A stretch of DNA of 64,000 nucleotides from Phaeodactylum tricornutum CCAP 1055/1 (Eukaryota; Bacillariophyta; Bacillariophyceae; Surirellales; Neidiaceae). The stretch is taken from assembly GCF_000150955.2 (NCBI RefSeq), contig NC_011695.1:124001-188000 (forward strand), written 5' to 3'. The number at the start of each line of letters is the position of its first letter. Position 1 is the stretch's first letter. The notes beneath the pieces were generated by a model that saw only the letters and a list, made by a program, of their open reading frames with translations, was not told the DNA's origin and did no database searches. Shown piece by piece: positions 11,658 through 20,608 of this stretch. Made by a program: the position numbers and the translations under genes.

Positions 11658-12470
11658 ATGCCCTTTCCCGGACAACGCCGTCGTCAAAACAGCAACAACA
11701 GCGGCGGCGGCCGTGTCCGCATCGCCCGCAACGGCGGCAAGGCCGGACACGAAAGCCACGGCGCGTCGCGGGCTTCCCTCAACACCTTCTGGAACCGATT
11801 GGACGAAGCACAGTTCGAAGCACAACCCGCCGGAGCCAATCCGGTGCATGTCCGCGAAAAGACCGCCACGTTGGGACAGCGCATGCTGGGACGGAGTGAC
11901 AGCGCGACCGACAAGAAACTGCAAGTCAAGGCCGTCACGGGCTCGCGCTCGAACCGCTCGCGACAGTATTCCAGTGACGGACGGGGTGCGCCACCGCGAC
12001 AACTCGTCGTCCGACAGTATTCCAGTGAACGTCTGCTGCCGAATGAACGCCAGGCACAGACCATCATGAACGATCCCGGGAGTTTTTGGGCGCCCGTCAC
12101 GCGGGAAGAATTGCAGCAGATTGAAGAAACGAGGGCGCACCGGAACGATGCTAAAACGGAATCAATCACTATCCCATCGCCCGTGGCCGAAGAACACACA
12201 AACGTGGAAGCAACACACGACGTACACGTGACAGAAGTACAGGCTCCGCACGAAAAAGATCAAGTTAGCGACTACGAACACAGTGAAGACGATGATGACA
12301 GTGTCGTTAGTCTCGTCACGTCCCAACAAGTTGCCGTCGTTGCCGCACCGGTGGTGCCTTCGACCCGCACGCGTACCGTGGTCGCCGCACCCTCCAAGAA
12401 GCGGGGTATCTTTGCATCGCTACGCAGGAATAAGTTGTCCAGCGGCAGTAAGGTCGTTCTCCAGACCTGA
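11658..12470 (+). CDS. Unrecognised protein, paralogue A of a tandem pair
   Basis: A single exon encodes 270 residues of no recognised family. The N terminus is basic (GQRRRQNS) and is followed by NGGKAGHE and then LNTFWNRLDEAQFEAQ..GANPVHVRE. Two copies of a RQYSS motif occur near residues 101 and 118. The middle is acidic and probably disordered (SEDDDDS), and the end is basic (SKKRGIFASLRRNKL). The same order of motifs occurs in the gene about 1.5 kb downstream, which supports both frames as real. No signal peptide or membrane segment is visible. The conserved TFW-R-DE-FEAQ core could be a binding motif, but no function can be assigned. Confidence 0.75.
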   Translation: MPFPGQRRRQNSNNSGGGRVRIARNGGKAGHESHGASRASLNTFWNRLDEAQFEAQPAGANPVHVREKTATLGQRMLGRSDSATDKKLQVKAVTGSRSNRSRQYSSDGRGAPPRQLVVRQYSSERLLPNERQAQTIMNDPGSFWAPVTREELQQIEETRAHRNDAKTESITIPSPVAEEHTNVEATHDVHVTEVQAPHEKDQVSDYEHSEDDDDSVVSLVTSQQVAVVAAPVVPSTRTRTVVAAPSKKRGIFASLRRNKLSSGSKVVLQT

Positions 12471-12610
12471 GCCAACTGATGATGGGATTACCAAACACCC
12501 ACACGCGCGGCCGTGCGCTTGCGTTTACGTTGCTCACTGTCACCTGTACCACTCGCAATTTCTCTTTTTCACGCCTTTTGATTTCCGTAGGCGACACTTT
12601 ACATCCGTGT

Positions 12611-12640
12611 CGACGTGATGTGACGTGACTTGACGTATAC
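12611..12640. promoter_or_regulatory. Three ACGT cores at exact 10-bp spacing
   Basis: Three consecutive decamers each carry ACGT at the same place (12613, 12623 and 12633), two of them as TGACGT. TGACGT is a known bZIP/CRE-type site and resembles the CO2/cAMP-responsive elements described in diatoms. A site function here is only inferred. The array lies about 140 bases after the stop of paralogue A and far from the next start, so it could be in a 3' UTR or be chance. Confidence 0.3.
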
Positions 12641-13823
12641 TACACCTTCCCCACCTTTTGCATTTTGTGGTACCCTAGGAATAACGCCTTAACTCTTACA
12701 TTAGCTTGGTCAAACTTACAGTGAACTGGAAGAGCTTAGTCGTGGTGGATACGGGATACCAAGCTTCGCGGGCGCGTGTTGTTGGGGGTCGTGTGCGCCA
12801 CAATTTCGTCCCGTACCAATGTCTAGGAGTTCGATCGAAGTTGACCAGTGTCACGACTCTTACAGTTGCCCTAATGTCAAACGTCTGTCAATGGTAGGCG
12901 TCGCGAAATCATAGTAAACCCATATGAACTAATTAACTAACTTGATAACTAGATAGCCAACACCTTACGGTTAATTCTCCTTCTTTCTAGCCTACAAGAA
13001 GTAACAGAAGCGTATTGATTGACAGCGATTACCATCATAGCTAGTAACGACCACCACTCGAGGAGTTAGACCAACCAGAGTCCTATATAGAGCGCACCGT
13101 AAAAAGGAGTTGCACGGACGGTTGGATCGATTTCATCGTCCCGACGCGACGAGTCTATTCCCCGACATAGTATCGACGGGATTCCCCCAACGCTCACTAG
13201 CTAGCCACTCACGATCGGTACCGGTGAAGGGGCGGTTGCGGTGCAGTTTCGGGAGCCACAGCGCCCGCAAATGATCCCACGGTTGACTTATGCAAAGAAC
13301 CATCGTACGATCGCCAAATCCGGGTTTAGAGGGAATGCATTGTCGTGAGGACATGTGTCTTTGATAAGTCAATTCTATCAATCCCTTTTCATAACCGTTG
13401 GTCAACGAATCGTTTCGCAGTACTTATAGGTTACCCGACGGTTGCGAATTAGGACTGTGAGTGAGGTTCCCGAACTTGCACGATTTCTCTCCATATCGGA
13501 CTGGGAAGTTTCGGTCACTGGACGACGACTGCGTCCAAAGTGCCGAAAATCTCTTTGGGTTCCCTCTCGAGGTGTGTTCGCCTTCCCTGACGGAGAAAAA
13601 GCCATTCGAGCCCCCACGCTTCCCGCAGTGCACTAGTGCCAAAAAAGTCAACCCACGAACACGGGACGTTGCAAATACTATTACTACTTCTACCAGCTAG
13701 CTCGTAGAGGACCACAAAAGAATTCATCACATAATTTTGCATTGCGCAAGTATTGTAGCCGTTGCTCATCTTATTTGCCTACCTACCTATCAGTCATACT
13801 ACCTACCTCCCTAGAATCCTTCT

Positions 13824-13843
13824 TATCTATCTATCTATCTATC
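13824..13843. repeat. ATCT tetranucleotide repeat
   Basis: Five tandem ATCT units lie about 80 bases upstream of paralogue B, among degenerate CTAC runs. Confidence 0.85.
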
Positions 13844-13925
13844 GAACTAGTTGCCCACGCACCTACCTACCGTACAGGAGACGACTCTCACAACAACACG
13901 TAGACTCACACTTCAGCGTCAGATC

Positions 13926-14645
13926 ATGCCTACTAGTCGTCTCCGCCGTCGTCGTCAGAGTTCGGCAAGCCGTCCGGTCCGGGCCCTCAACGGGGGCAAA
14001 GCCGGACACGAAGCCCGGAGCACCAGCACGCCATCCGCCGGAACGTCCAACAAGCTCCACACCTTTTGGCACCGCATCGACGAAGTACACTTTGAGGCCC
14101 AGTCTTCCGGTGCCGACCCCGTGCACGCCCGCACTCCTGGTCGGCGCCCTACTCTGGAACGGGGTCACTCCCAGAATAGTCCGAATGCGGATACCGGGAG
14201 AACCCAGAAGCGGGGTAGTCAACGCAAGGTACGGGAACGACAGTATTCCTTCGGAAACCGACAGTTGACGGACCGGACACTCCCCATGGATTCTTGCTGG
14301 ATGTCCGGAGACAGTGAAGACGCAGACAGTAGTTGTGATGAGCAGCCGTTGTCGAAAGCAGACAATCCTAACACCTCCGAGGCATTCCTGAAGCACAACG
14401 ACGACGATCGAGATGAAGACGATCAGTACTCGGAGCAGAACGTCAGCAGCAGCAGCGAAGACGAAGCCGATGATGAAGATGATCGCGTAGTGGCCTTTGT
14501 GTATCACGAAATGGGTCGCAACGGTCCTTGGCCGCCACGGAAGATCTTCACTCCGGCAGTACCCCCGCCACCCGGCCGTACCTCCAAACGTAGTCCCTTG
14601 GTAGCATTCTGGCGCAAACTGGGATCCAACCACAAGACACCCTGA
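13926..14645 (+). CDS. Unrecognised protein, paralogue B of a tandem pair
   Basis: A single exon encodes 239 residues. The start at 13926 is chosen over an in-frame ATG at 13851 because it aligns with the start of paralogue A (MPTSRLRRRRQ against MPFPGQRRRQ). The shared motifs follow in the same order: LNGGKAGHE, LHTFWHRIDEVHFEAQ, GADPVHAR, one RQYSF, a long acidic stretch at about 130-190 and a basic, aromatic end (SKRSPLVAFWRKLG). The acidic middle diverges strongly from A while the N-terminal core is kept, which suggests that the core is under selection. No known domain, signal peptide or membrane segment is visible, and the function is unknown. Confidence 0.75.
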   Translation: MPTSRLRRRRQSSASRPVRALNGGKAGHEARSTSTPSAGTSNKLHTFWHRIDEVHFEAQSSGADPVHARTPGRRPTLERGHSQNSPNADTGRTQKRGSQRKVRERQYSFGNRQLTDRTLPMDSCWMSGDSEDADSSCDEQPLSKADNPNTSEAFLKHNDDDRDEDDQYSEQNVSSSSEDEADDEDDRVVAFVYHEMGRNGPWPPRKIFTPAVPPPPGRTSKRSPLVAFWRKLGSNHKTP

Positions 14646-15273
14646 GTGAGCAAAGAGGGAGCTCCCTTTCATTCCACACTTGTGGATGAAAGAGGGACGC
14701 CGTGCTCGGAATTCTATGTCGATCGGAACTTGTGGCTGTGGCGGACTGTGGGTACCGTGTCCGTCACGCTTTCCTTCGGGAACACAAGCGTATCTAACGG
14801 CCTCGCACCCATGGCACCGCGCAGGCCGAAGCACCAATCTTCTGTTTTTACATTGCTGTTGATTGAAACCTTCTGATGAGGTAGGGTATACACAAACAAT
14901 GAGAAATACACAAACTTACATTACCAACGCACTACATAGTATCACCTTTCTGTACTAGCACGAGACTTTATTCTGCCAATGTTGATGACAACACCATCCA
15001 TCATATGCGTAGTAGATCGCCCCGCGCAGAACATTCTCTACGCTCGGCGGAGCGCCAAAAGATATTTGTGTTGCTACCCTGCTTTTCTACACGATAGCGC
15101 ACAAAAAGAGATTCCCTTTCTCTCTCTCTAGTGCAGTATGACAATGAAAAAAAGAATAAAAACATGCTGGCACCCCATGCTAATTAAAAGCCACCTTATG
15201 AGACGGCGGTAAAGCCTATCACAAGTGTCCGAGCTGGGTATTTAATATGAACGTTGCTTCGCCGGCGGCCTTT
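14646..15273. other. Convergent 3' intergenic region
   Basis: About 630 bases lie between converging gene ends. A-rich AATAAA-like stretches near 15150 may serve polyadenylation. No gene was recognised. Confidence 0.45.
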
Positions 15274-16110
15274 TCAACAGAAGTTGAACACCTTCTCGTA
15301 GACCTGTCCATTCGCGGCCTTCAAGGCACGGGGACTCGGCGTCTCGGCTTCGGTCTCGGCCACCGAGTATCTTGAGGACGAAGGCGACAGGGTAGGATCG
15401 ATCTCGATGTCTTCCGCTACCTCCTCCGATAGAGAAAGTTTGGAGAACCAGGCGTTCTTGATCGACACGTTTTCGACCAGCTTTTCCGTCGACGATGACG
15501 AATAACGTTTTTTGCCGAGAGATATCGTGGCCACGGCTTTCTTCTGGCAGGTCTTGCTCGAGCCCGGAGTCTTTGTCGTTTCGGAATGTTTGCTACGAAA
15601 TATATTGCGTGTCACAGACTCGTCCGGCAGCTCGATGCGTCGTTCCGAATCGCCCTCGATCGATGTCTGTTTGGACGATAGCCGGGACGATGCTTTTTGC
15701 TTTTCGGCGTAGACGAATACCGCCTGCTTGGCGCTCAAGACGTTGCTGATTTTCGGTATCGTAGTGGCGCTTTTTGCCGTGTTGGCTTGCTTCTTTAGCG
15801 ATGTTTCTTTGTGATCGCTTAGTTCGTAGAAAGCCGCAAGCTCTCGGGCACGGACTTTGCTGATTGCCTCTTGTTCTTCCGCCGACCGTTTGCGTCGAAA
15901 GAAAAGACCACCGGACGCGGTACGCTTGACTTTTCGGAGATCATCGTCGTCTCCGTCCTGAGCCCCGGTATCGGGCATTGATTTATTCGGTCGAATGACG
16001 GCAGCTACCTGAGGTGTGCTGACAAAGAAAATGTCGGCAGTGTTCGATTTCATTTTGTGATTCGATGTGAGGGCCGGATTGGTCGACTTTTGTGATCGAA
16101 AGTGATGCAT
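15274..16110 (-). CDS. Unrecognised basic, Ser/Lys-rich protein
   Basis: A single exon encodes 278 residues of no recognised family. The sequence is rich in Ser, Lys, Thr and Glu, with basic clusters (LRKVKRTASGGLFFRRKRSAEEQ at about 58-80, split by hydrophobic residues) and a long Ser-rich stretch near 205-215. There is no signal peptide, membrane span or cysteine cluster. The composition suggests a disordered, possibly nuclear or phosphorylated protein. A second Met at residue 20 (MKSNTADIFF) is an alternative start. It shares a RYSSSS element with the RQYSS motif of the tandem pair, but this is too short to imply kinship. Confidence 0.55.
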   Translation of the reverse strand: MHHFRSQKSTNPALTSNHKMKSNTADIFFVSTPQVAAVIRPNKSMPDTGAQDGDDDDLRKVKRTASGGLFFRRKRSAEEQEAISKVRARELAAFYELSDHKETSLKKQANTAKSATTIPKISNVLSAKQAVFVYAEKQKASSRLSSKQTSIEGDSERRIELPDESVTRNIFRSKHSETTKTPGSSKTCQKKAVATISLGKKRYSSSSTEKLVENVSIKNAWFSKLSLSEEVAEDIEIDPTLSPSSSRYSVAETEAETPSPRALKAANGQVYEKVFNFC

Positions 16111-17311
16111 GCTAGATAGTTGTAGTGTAGCGGAGCAGCCTTCCCGCGCAAACGACTTTTACTGTTGTCAAGGAAAAGACAGCTTTTCCAATCTCTTCTC
16201 GGCTTGGAGGGAAGAAGGGCGCAGCGAAATGGCACGAGTTGATGTGAATTTGGCGGGTCGGCGCACCTGTAACCAAGAGACGGATGAGCCACCGAATCGA
16301 ATAAACGAAAGAGCTGGACGTGAGCGATGCAAAACAATGAGTGACACTGAATTAAGTTGAAACTGGTTCTTCAAGGAAGTAGTTGGAGCCGTAACGCACT
16401 CGGAATGAAGCCTTCTGACAACGATGCAAGGAGAAAAGAAAAGGTATGCTCTGTTTATTGTATTTTTGATTTTTCGCAACGGTGGCTTTTAATTTGGAAC
16501 TTGGCGATGAAAAGGGTACTGGAGAGCCCGGCGTATGCGCTTAACGTATCGGTACTGAATTGTCTCAATAGGCAAGGATACTTAGTTCCGAAGCCAACTC
16601 GGAATATTGTTGAAGACATGGAAGAGACACCTGTCACTTACAAAACCGTTGACTTCGCGCCAACCGAGAAAACACAAAGAATTGGCTTTCTTTGACACTG
16701 GTTGTCACCAAACTCACAGTCATACACACCTGTATGCCGTCCAACCCACCAGGAAACCAACCGGTACGTATCTCTGGTACCAAAACAATCACACAGTCGA
16801 GTATGTTTTTATCGTGACATCGCTTCAGTGTCAATGAGAAGCGCACTTCGAGTGGTGTCAACATCGAATGCAATTATTTTTGAAAACAGCAAAGGATGGA
16901 ATTGTTAGGAAAAGTGGGCAATATTCTTTCCTGCTACCAGTATTGGCCCTTGCAAAATAAATCGGCCACTCGCATGAAGACAAAAACGTAAAACCCTAGG
17001 TTTTTAAAAAAGCGTACAACATGCGTTTACTGTTCCCCTCTCCGGTAGCTAGGTAGTTCGTAGGTGCCTGGCTGAAATTTCGCATAATTTTGGTTGTGAC
17101 CACGGATGACACAATCAAACGGTAAAGAGGAAGATTCTTCTACAGCTGGCTGCCACCAAACGTGAGCCAGTTCATAGTTACACGGGCCAAAATCTCACAC
17201 TGGTCGCGTATGATCGGTGGATGCACAAGCCGCCCTGGACACGGACCGCGTGCGACCTCTAAAAGGACCTCACAGTCCATCCCGGTGACAATCGTCGGGT
17301 GACACACATGG
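16111..17311. other. Intergenic region without a supported gene
   Basis: About 1.2 kb lies upstream of the preceding gene and downstream of the SNU23-like gene, both on the minus strand. The largest open frame is 112 codons, with no recognisable features. The left part should contain the promoter of the Ser/Lys-rich gene. Confidence 0.45.
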
Positions 17312-18094
17312 TCAGCGTGTCTTGTTTCCACCACCAAAACCACCGAATCCCATCATTGCCGCTAGGGCTGGATCAATTCCTTCTTCTTCTACCTCTTCAT
17401 TTTCTACATTGTGTTCGTCTCCGTTGCCAACTTCGGGTTCGGGTTCCGGCGGAGCTTGCGGTAGTTTCTGTTTCCGCTGTTGTCGCTTCCGCTGGCGTTC
17501 TTCTTTACGACGCTGCACTTGTTCATCCTTTTGTTTCACAAGTTCGTCAAAGTCGGTAGCAAGCAGCGGTTCCGCGGCGGCTTCCTTTTGTTTGGTAAGC
17601 GCCTGCAGTCGATCGCGTAGCTGATCCTTGGTGGACCGTTCCACGCGCATAGAAAATCCCAAATTTCGCTGATGCTTGCGTCCATTAATGTGATCCAAGT
17701 AAGTATGGGAATCTTTCAAAAAGCAGTCACAAACCTTACAGTGCCATCCTACACCGGTGGAGGTGACACCGTCCCGTATGGATCCGGCGTTCCCCCCGAC
17801 GGAGGAACGCGCCGCGGCATCCGGCGCCACGAGTTCCGTCGTCCCAATCCGTGCGTCAATATGTTCGACACGTGCTCGACGGGCTTGGAGAAAGGCGTGG
17901 GAAGATCCTTCCGGACCCGCGCGTCCGGCGTCGGCGGGGACAAACTCGGGCGCGGCGTCGGTGTCCGGAAGCGGGGCGTGCACCGCCTCCGCCGTCTGCG
18001 ACTCCCGGGCCCGGGCCTTGCGCTCGTACGTTTCCGCATCCCACGTACGACGACTCACGTTAGCCACCTGCCGGTACGGAAGATTGCTCGCCAT
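17312..18094 (-). CDS. SNU23: U4/U6.U5 tri-snRNP protein SNU23 / ZMAT2
   Basis: This single-exon gene encodes 260 residues and matches the tri-snRNP component SNU23 (ZMAT2 in animals) over its length. The N terminus has the WDAETYE element. A matrin-type C2H2 finger uses Cys119, Cys122, His135 and His141 and continues into HINGRKHQRNLG and SMRVERST, which are highly conserved. A Lys/Arg-rich helix follows, then the typical ending MMGFGGFGGG. The protein acts in the nucleus during spliceosome activation. The start at 18094 is preferred to an upstream ATG at 18247, because the upstream 51 residues are low-complexity and run over an AC repeat. Confidence 0.92.
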   Translation of the reverse strand: MASNLPYRQVANVSRRTWDAETYERKARARESQTAEAVHAPLPDTDAAPEFVPADAGRAGPEGSSHAFLQARRARVEHIDARIGTTELVAPDAAARSSVGGNAGSIRDGVTSTGVGWHCKVCDCFLKDSHTYLDHINGRKHQRNLGFSMRVERSTKDQLRDRLQALTKQKEAAAEPLLATDFDELVKQKDEQVQRRKEERQRKRQQRKQKLPQAPPEPEPEVGNGDEHNVENEEVEEEGIDPALAAMMGFGGFGGGNKTR

Positions 18095-18784
18095 GCCAAT
18101 ATATATATACACACACACACGTCCACGTCCACGTACACACGTACAGTGACAATTGGAAATGGAAATGGGTGTTGCTCTAGTGGTATTAGAACTAGCTAAC
18201 TGGCACGGTCGTCTGGCTCGAGTTCTGGGGAACGGTGTTGGTTGCAAGAGTCGTTCGGTGTGTTTGCGGAACTGGTATTGACACGTCCGTTCGTTGTCCC
18301 GTACCGAGACACGGTCCTTCCGTGGTCCGTTTTCACAGTCCGAGACTTGTCCGTTCCATCGTCCGTCCGTCTATCGCATGATGTGGATTCTCGATATCCA
18401 ACGTTCCTGTCACGTCACAGTCCGATACTCCCTCCTACACTACCATGATGATACGAGAATAGTACCAGGAGTTGTATTAACCCGCATCCGTCACACCGTA
18501 GTCTCTTCATCACGTGCGACGCTTCGAGATCGATTGCATTCTCTCCCTTGTCTGTTACACCATCCACACTGACGGCGTTCACCAGAAAGACAGTGTCCGC
18601 TACCAACCGTAGCCGAATGGGTCCGAGATCCATCGCGATTTTGGTTGCCGCACTCGGCTTCATGTGGCGTACGATCGTGTCGGCCTGGGCGCCGCGATTT
18701 CGTCCAACAGGCCCGATGCGGGTGATATCGAGTGACGGTGTGGTAACCCGTTGGACCTCTCCTTCTTCCACCACGATGCGATGG
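18095..18784. other. Divergent intergenic region, SNU23 / aspartyl-tRNA synthetase
   Basis: About 690 bases lie between divergent starts, so both promoters should be here. The right third (from 18548) is open in the synthetase frame and might encode an N-terminal extension. An AT/AC dinucleotide run lies at 18099-18120. Confidence 0.5.
18099..18120. repeat. AT/AC dinucleotide run
   Basis: A short (AT)n(AC)n tract directly upstream of the SNU23 start codon. Confidence 0.85.
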
Positions 18785-20533
18785 ATGACGACCGAACCGA
18801 CGCCCGCAACGGATCAAGCCAAAGCCGCCGTACAAGCCGCTCGTGAAGCACGCAAGTACGTGGACTCGCGCACACGTATACGTACCAGTACACGTACTGT
18901 TTGGTGGTACACATATACATGCTCACTTACTCACACACTCACACTCACACAGAGCCGAAAAGGAACGGGCCAAGGCGGAGAAAAAGGAACGGCAGGAGGC
19001 CGAGCGACTCGCTCAACAAGCCACCGATCGGGTGGCCGAGGTAGTGTATCTGGACGTGAACGAGCAGGATCGGTACGAACCACAGGGTGATATGGTACGG
19101 ATCATGTCCCGGTCCCGGACGGGACGAACCATGGTCCCCGTCGCCGAACTCGGTCGCCAGTACCAATCCGGAGACCGCGTCTGGCTGCGGGGACGACTAC
19201 AGTCCATCCGGGGCAAGGGAAAATCGTGGTTTCTCGTACTGCGACAAAACTCATTCGATACCGTACAGGCATGTTACTTCAAAAATGTCGACGATGCGGA
19301 AGCCTCGCAAAAAATGATACGTTACTTGAAAACGCTCACGGCCGAAAGTGTCGTTGATCTCGAAGGGACCTTGGTCGACGCGGACGTCAAATCGTGTTCC
19401 GTCAAAAACGTCGAACTCAACATTCACCGCATCCACACCGTTTCCAAAGCCGACGCCATCTTGCCATTTGAGGTAGAGGATGCCGCCCGTAGTGAGCAAG
19501 AAGTCGAGGCCTCGCAGAACACCGAACGTCCCTTTCCCCGTTTGGGGCAGGAACTCCGTCTCGATCACCGTTGGATGGATTTGCGCGCGCCGGCCAACAA
19601 CGCCATTATGCGCATACAGTCCGCCGTGTGTCAACTTTTCGTGAAAGTCTCTACAGTCAGGGCTTTTGCGAAATACACACACCCAAGCTAATTGCCGGCG
19701 AAAGTGAAAGCGGCGCCGGCGTCTTTACCACGGACTATTTCGGAACCACGGCCTGTTTGGCCCAGTCACCACAGCTCTACAAACAAATGGCCATTGCGTC
19801 CGATCTACCACGCGTCTTTGAAATTGGACCCGTCTTTCGCGCCGAAAATTCCAATACCCGCCGTCATCTCTGCGAGTTTACCGGACTCGATCTGGAAATG
19901 GCCATTGACGACCACTACTTGGAAACCTTGGAGGTTGTTCACGAACTCTTTAAACATATTTTTACCGGCCTCGAATCGCGTTGGGCGAAGGAATTGAACA
20001 TTATTCGGGAACAGTACGATTCCGAACCCGTCGCTTTTACGCCAGATCCGTGCGTGTTACACTGGCCCGAAGCCCTGGAAATCCTTCAAAACGAAGGATT
20101 CGATATTGCTGACGGTATGCAGGATATGAACGGTGCCATGGAACTCGCGTTAGGTAGGGTGGTCAAGGAAAAGTACGGCACTGACTTTTTCATGCTGGAT
20201 AAGTACCCGTCCTCCATTCGGCCTTTCTATACCATGCCCGACCCTGAAGATTCCAGATACTCGAATTCGTACGATATTTTTATTCGGGGACAAGAAATAT
20301 GCTCCGGAGCCCAGCGGTGTCACGATCCGGATCTGGTCGAGAAAATTTTGCAAGAGAAAGGCATTGAAGTCGGTGACGGTCTCAAATCCTACATTGAGTC
20401 CTTTCGTCACGGGGTCAGTCCCCACGCGGGTGCTGGGATCGGTCTGGAGCGCGTCGTCTTTTTGTACCTCGGCCTCGACAATGTTCGTAAAGCCTCCATG
20501 TTTCCGCGCGATCCCAACCGATGCACACCCTAA
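18785..20533 (+). CDS. DARS: Aspartyl-tRNA synthetase, cytosolic eukaryotic type, with one frame break
   Basis: The enzyme charges tRNA-Asp. Exons 18785-18855 and 18953-20533 join in phase 2 (97-bp intron GTACGT..CACAG) to give a Lys/Glu-rich N-terminal helix. Next come the OB-fold anticodon domain (VWLRGRLQSIRGKGKSWFLVL) and the class II core: motif 1 around GFCEIHTPK, motif 2 FRAENSNTRRHLCEF and motif 3 GIGLERVVFLYLGL. At the run of four T at 19636-19639 the frame breaks: VCQLF and RESLYSQGF lie in different frames, as if one T were missing. Everything on either side is well conserved, so a sequence error or a very recent lesion is likely. A start at 18548, adding 79 residues, is possible. 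Confidence 0.88.
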
Positions 20534-20608
20534 AATAAGACTCCATGCTCGATTGAATAAAACGAGCGCCGACGTATTCAACACGGGTACTTTCTTATAG
20601 AATATTTA

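Larger units (their letters stand above)
12471..13925. other. Intergenic region between the two paralogues
   Basis: About 1.45 kb has no supported coding frame. It holds a phased ACGT array at 12611-12640 and short CTAC/ATCT repeats towards its right end. The promoter of paralogue B should lie in the right half. Confidence 0.5.

Noticed and set aside
13863-14837. 324-codon antisense frame over paralogue B
   Set aside because: The sense frame aligns with paralogue A and this one does not. It is a shadow.
18548-18784. 79-residue N-terminal extension of aspartyl-tRNA synthetase
   Set aside because: It is open in frame but unlike cytosolic synthetases or a clean presequence. The start at 18785 fits better, so the extension is only an alternative.
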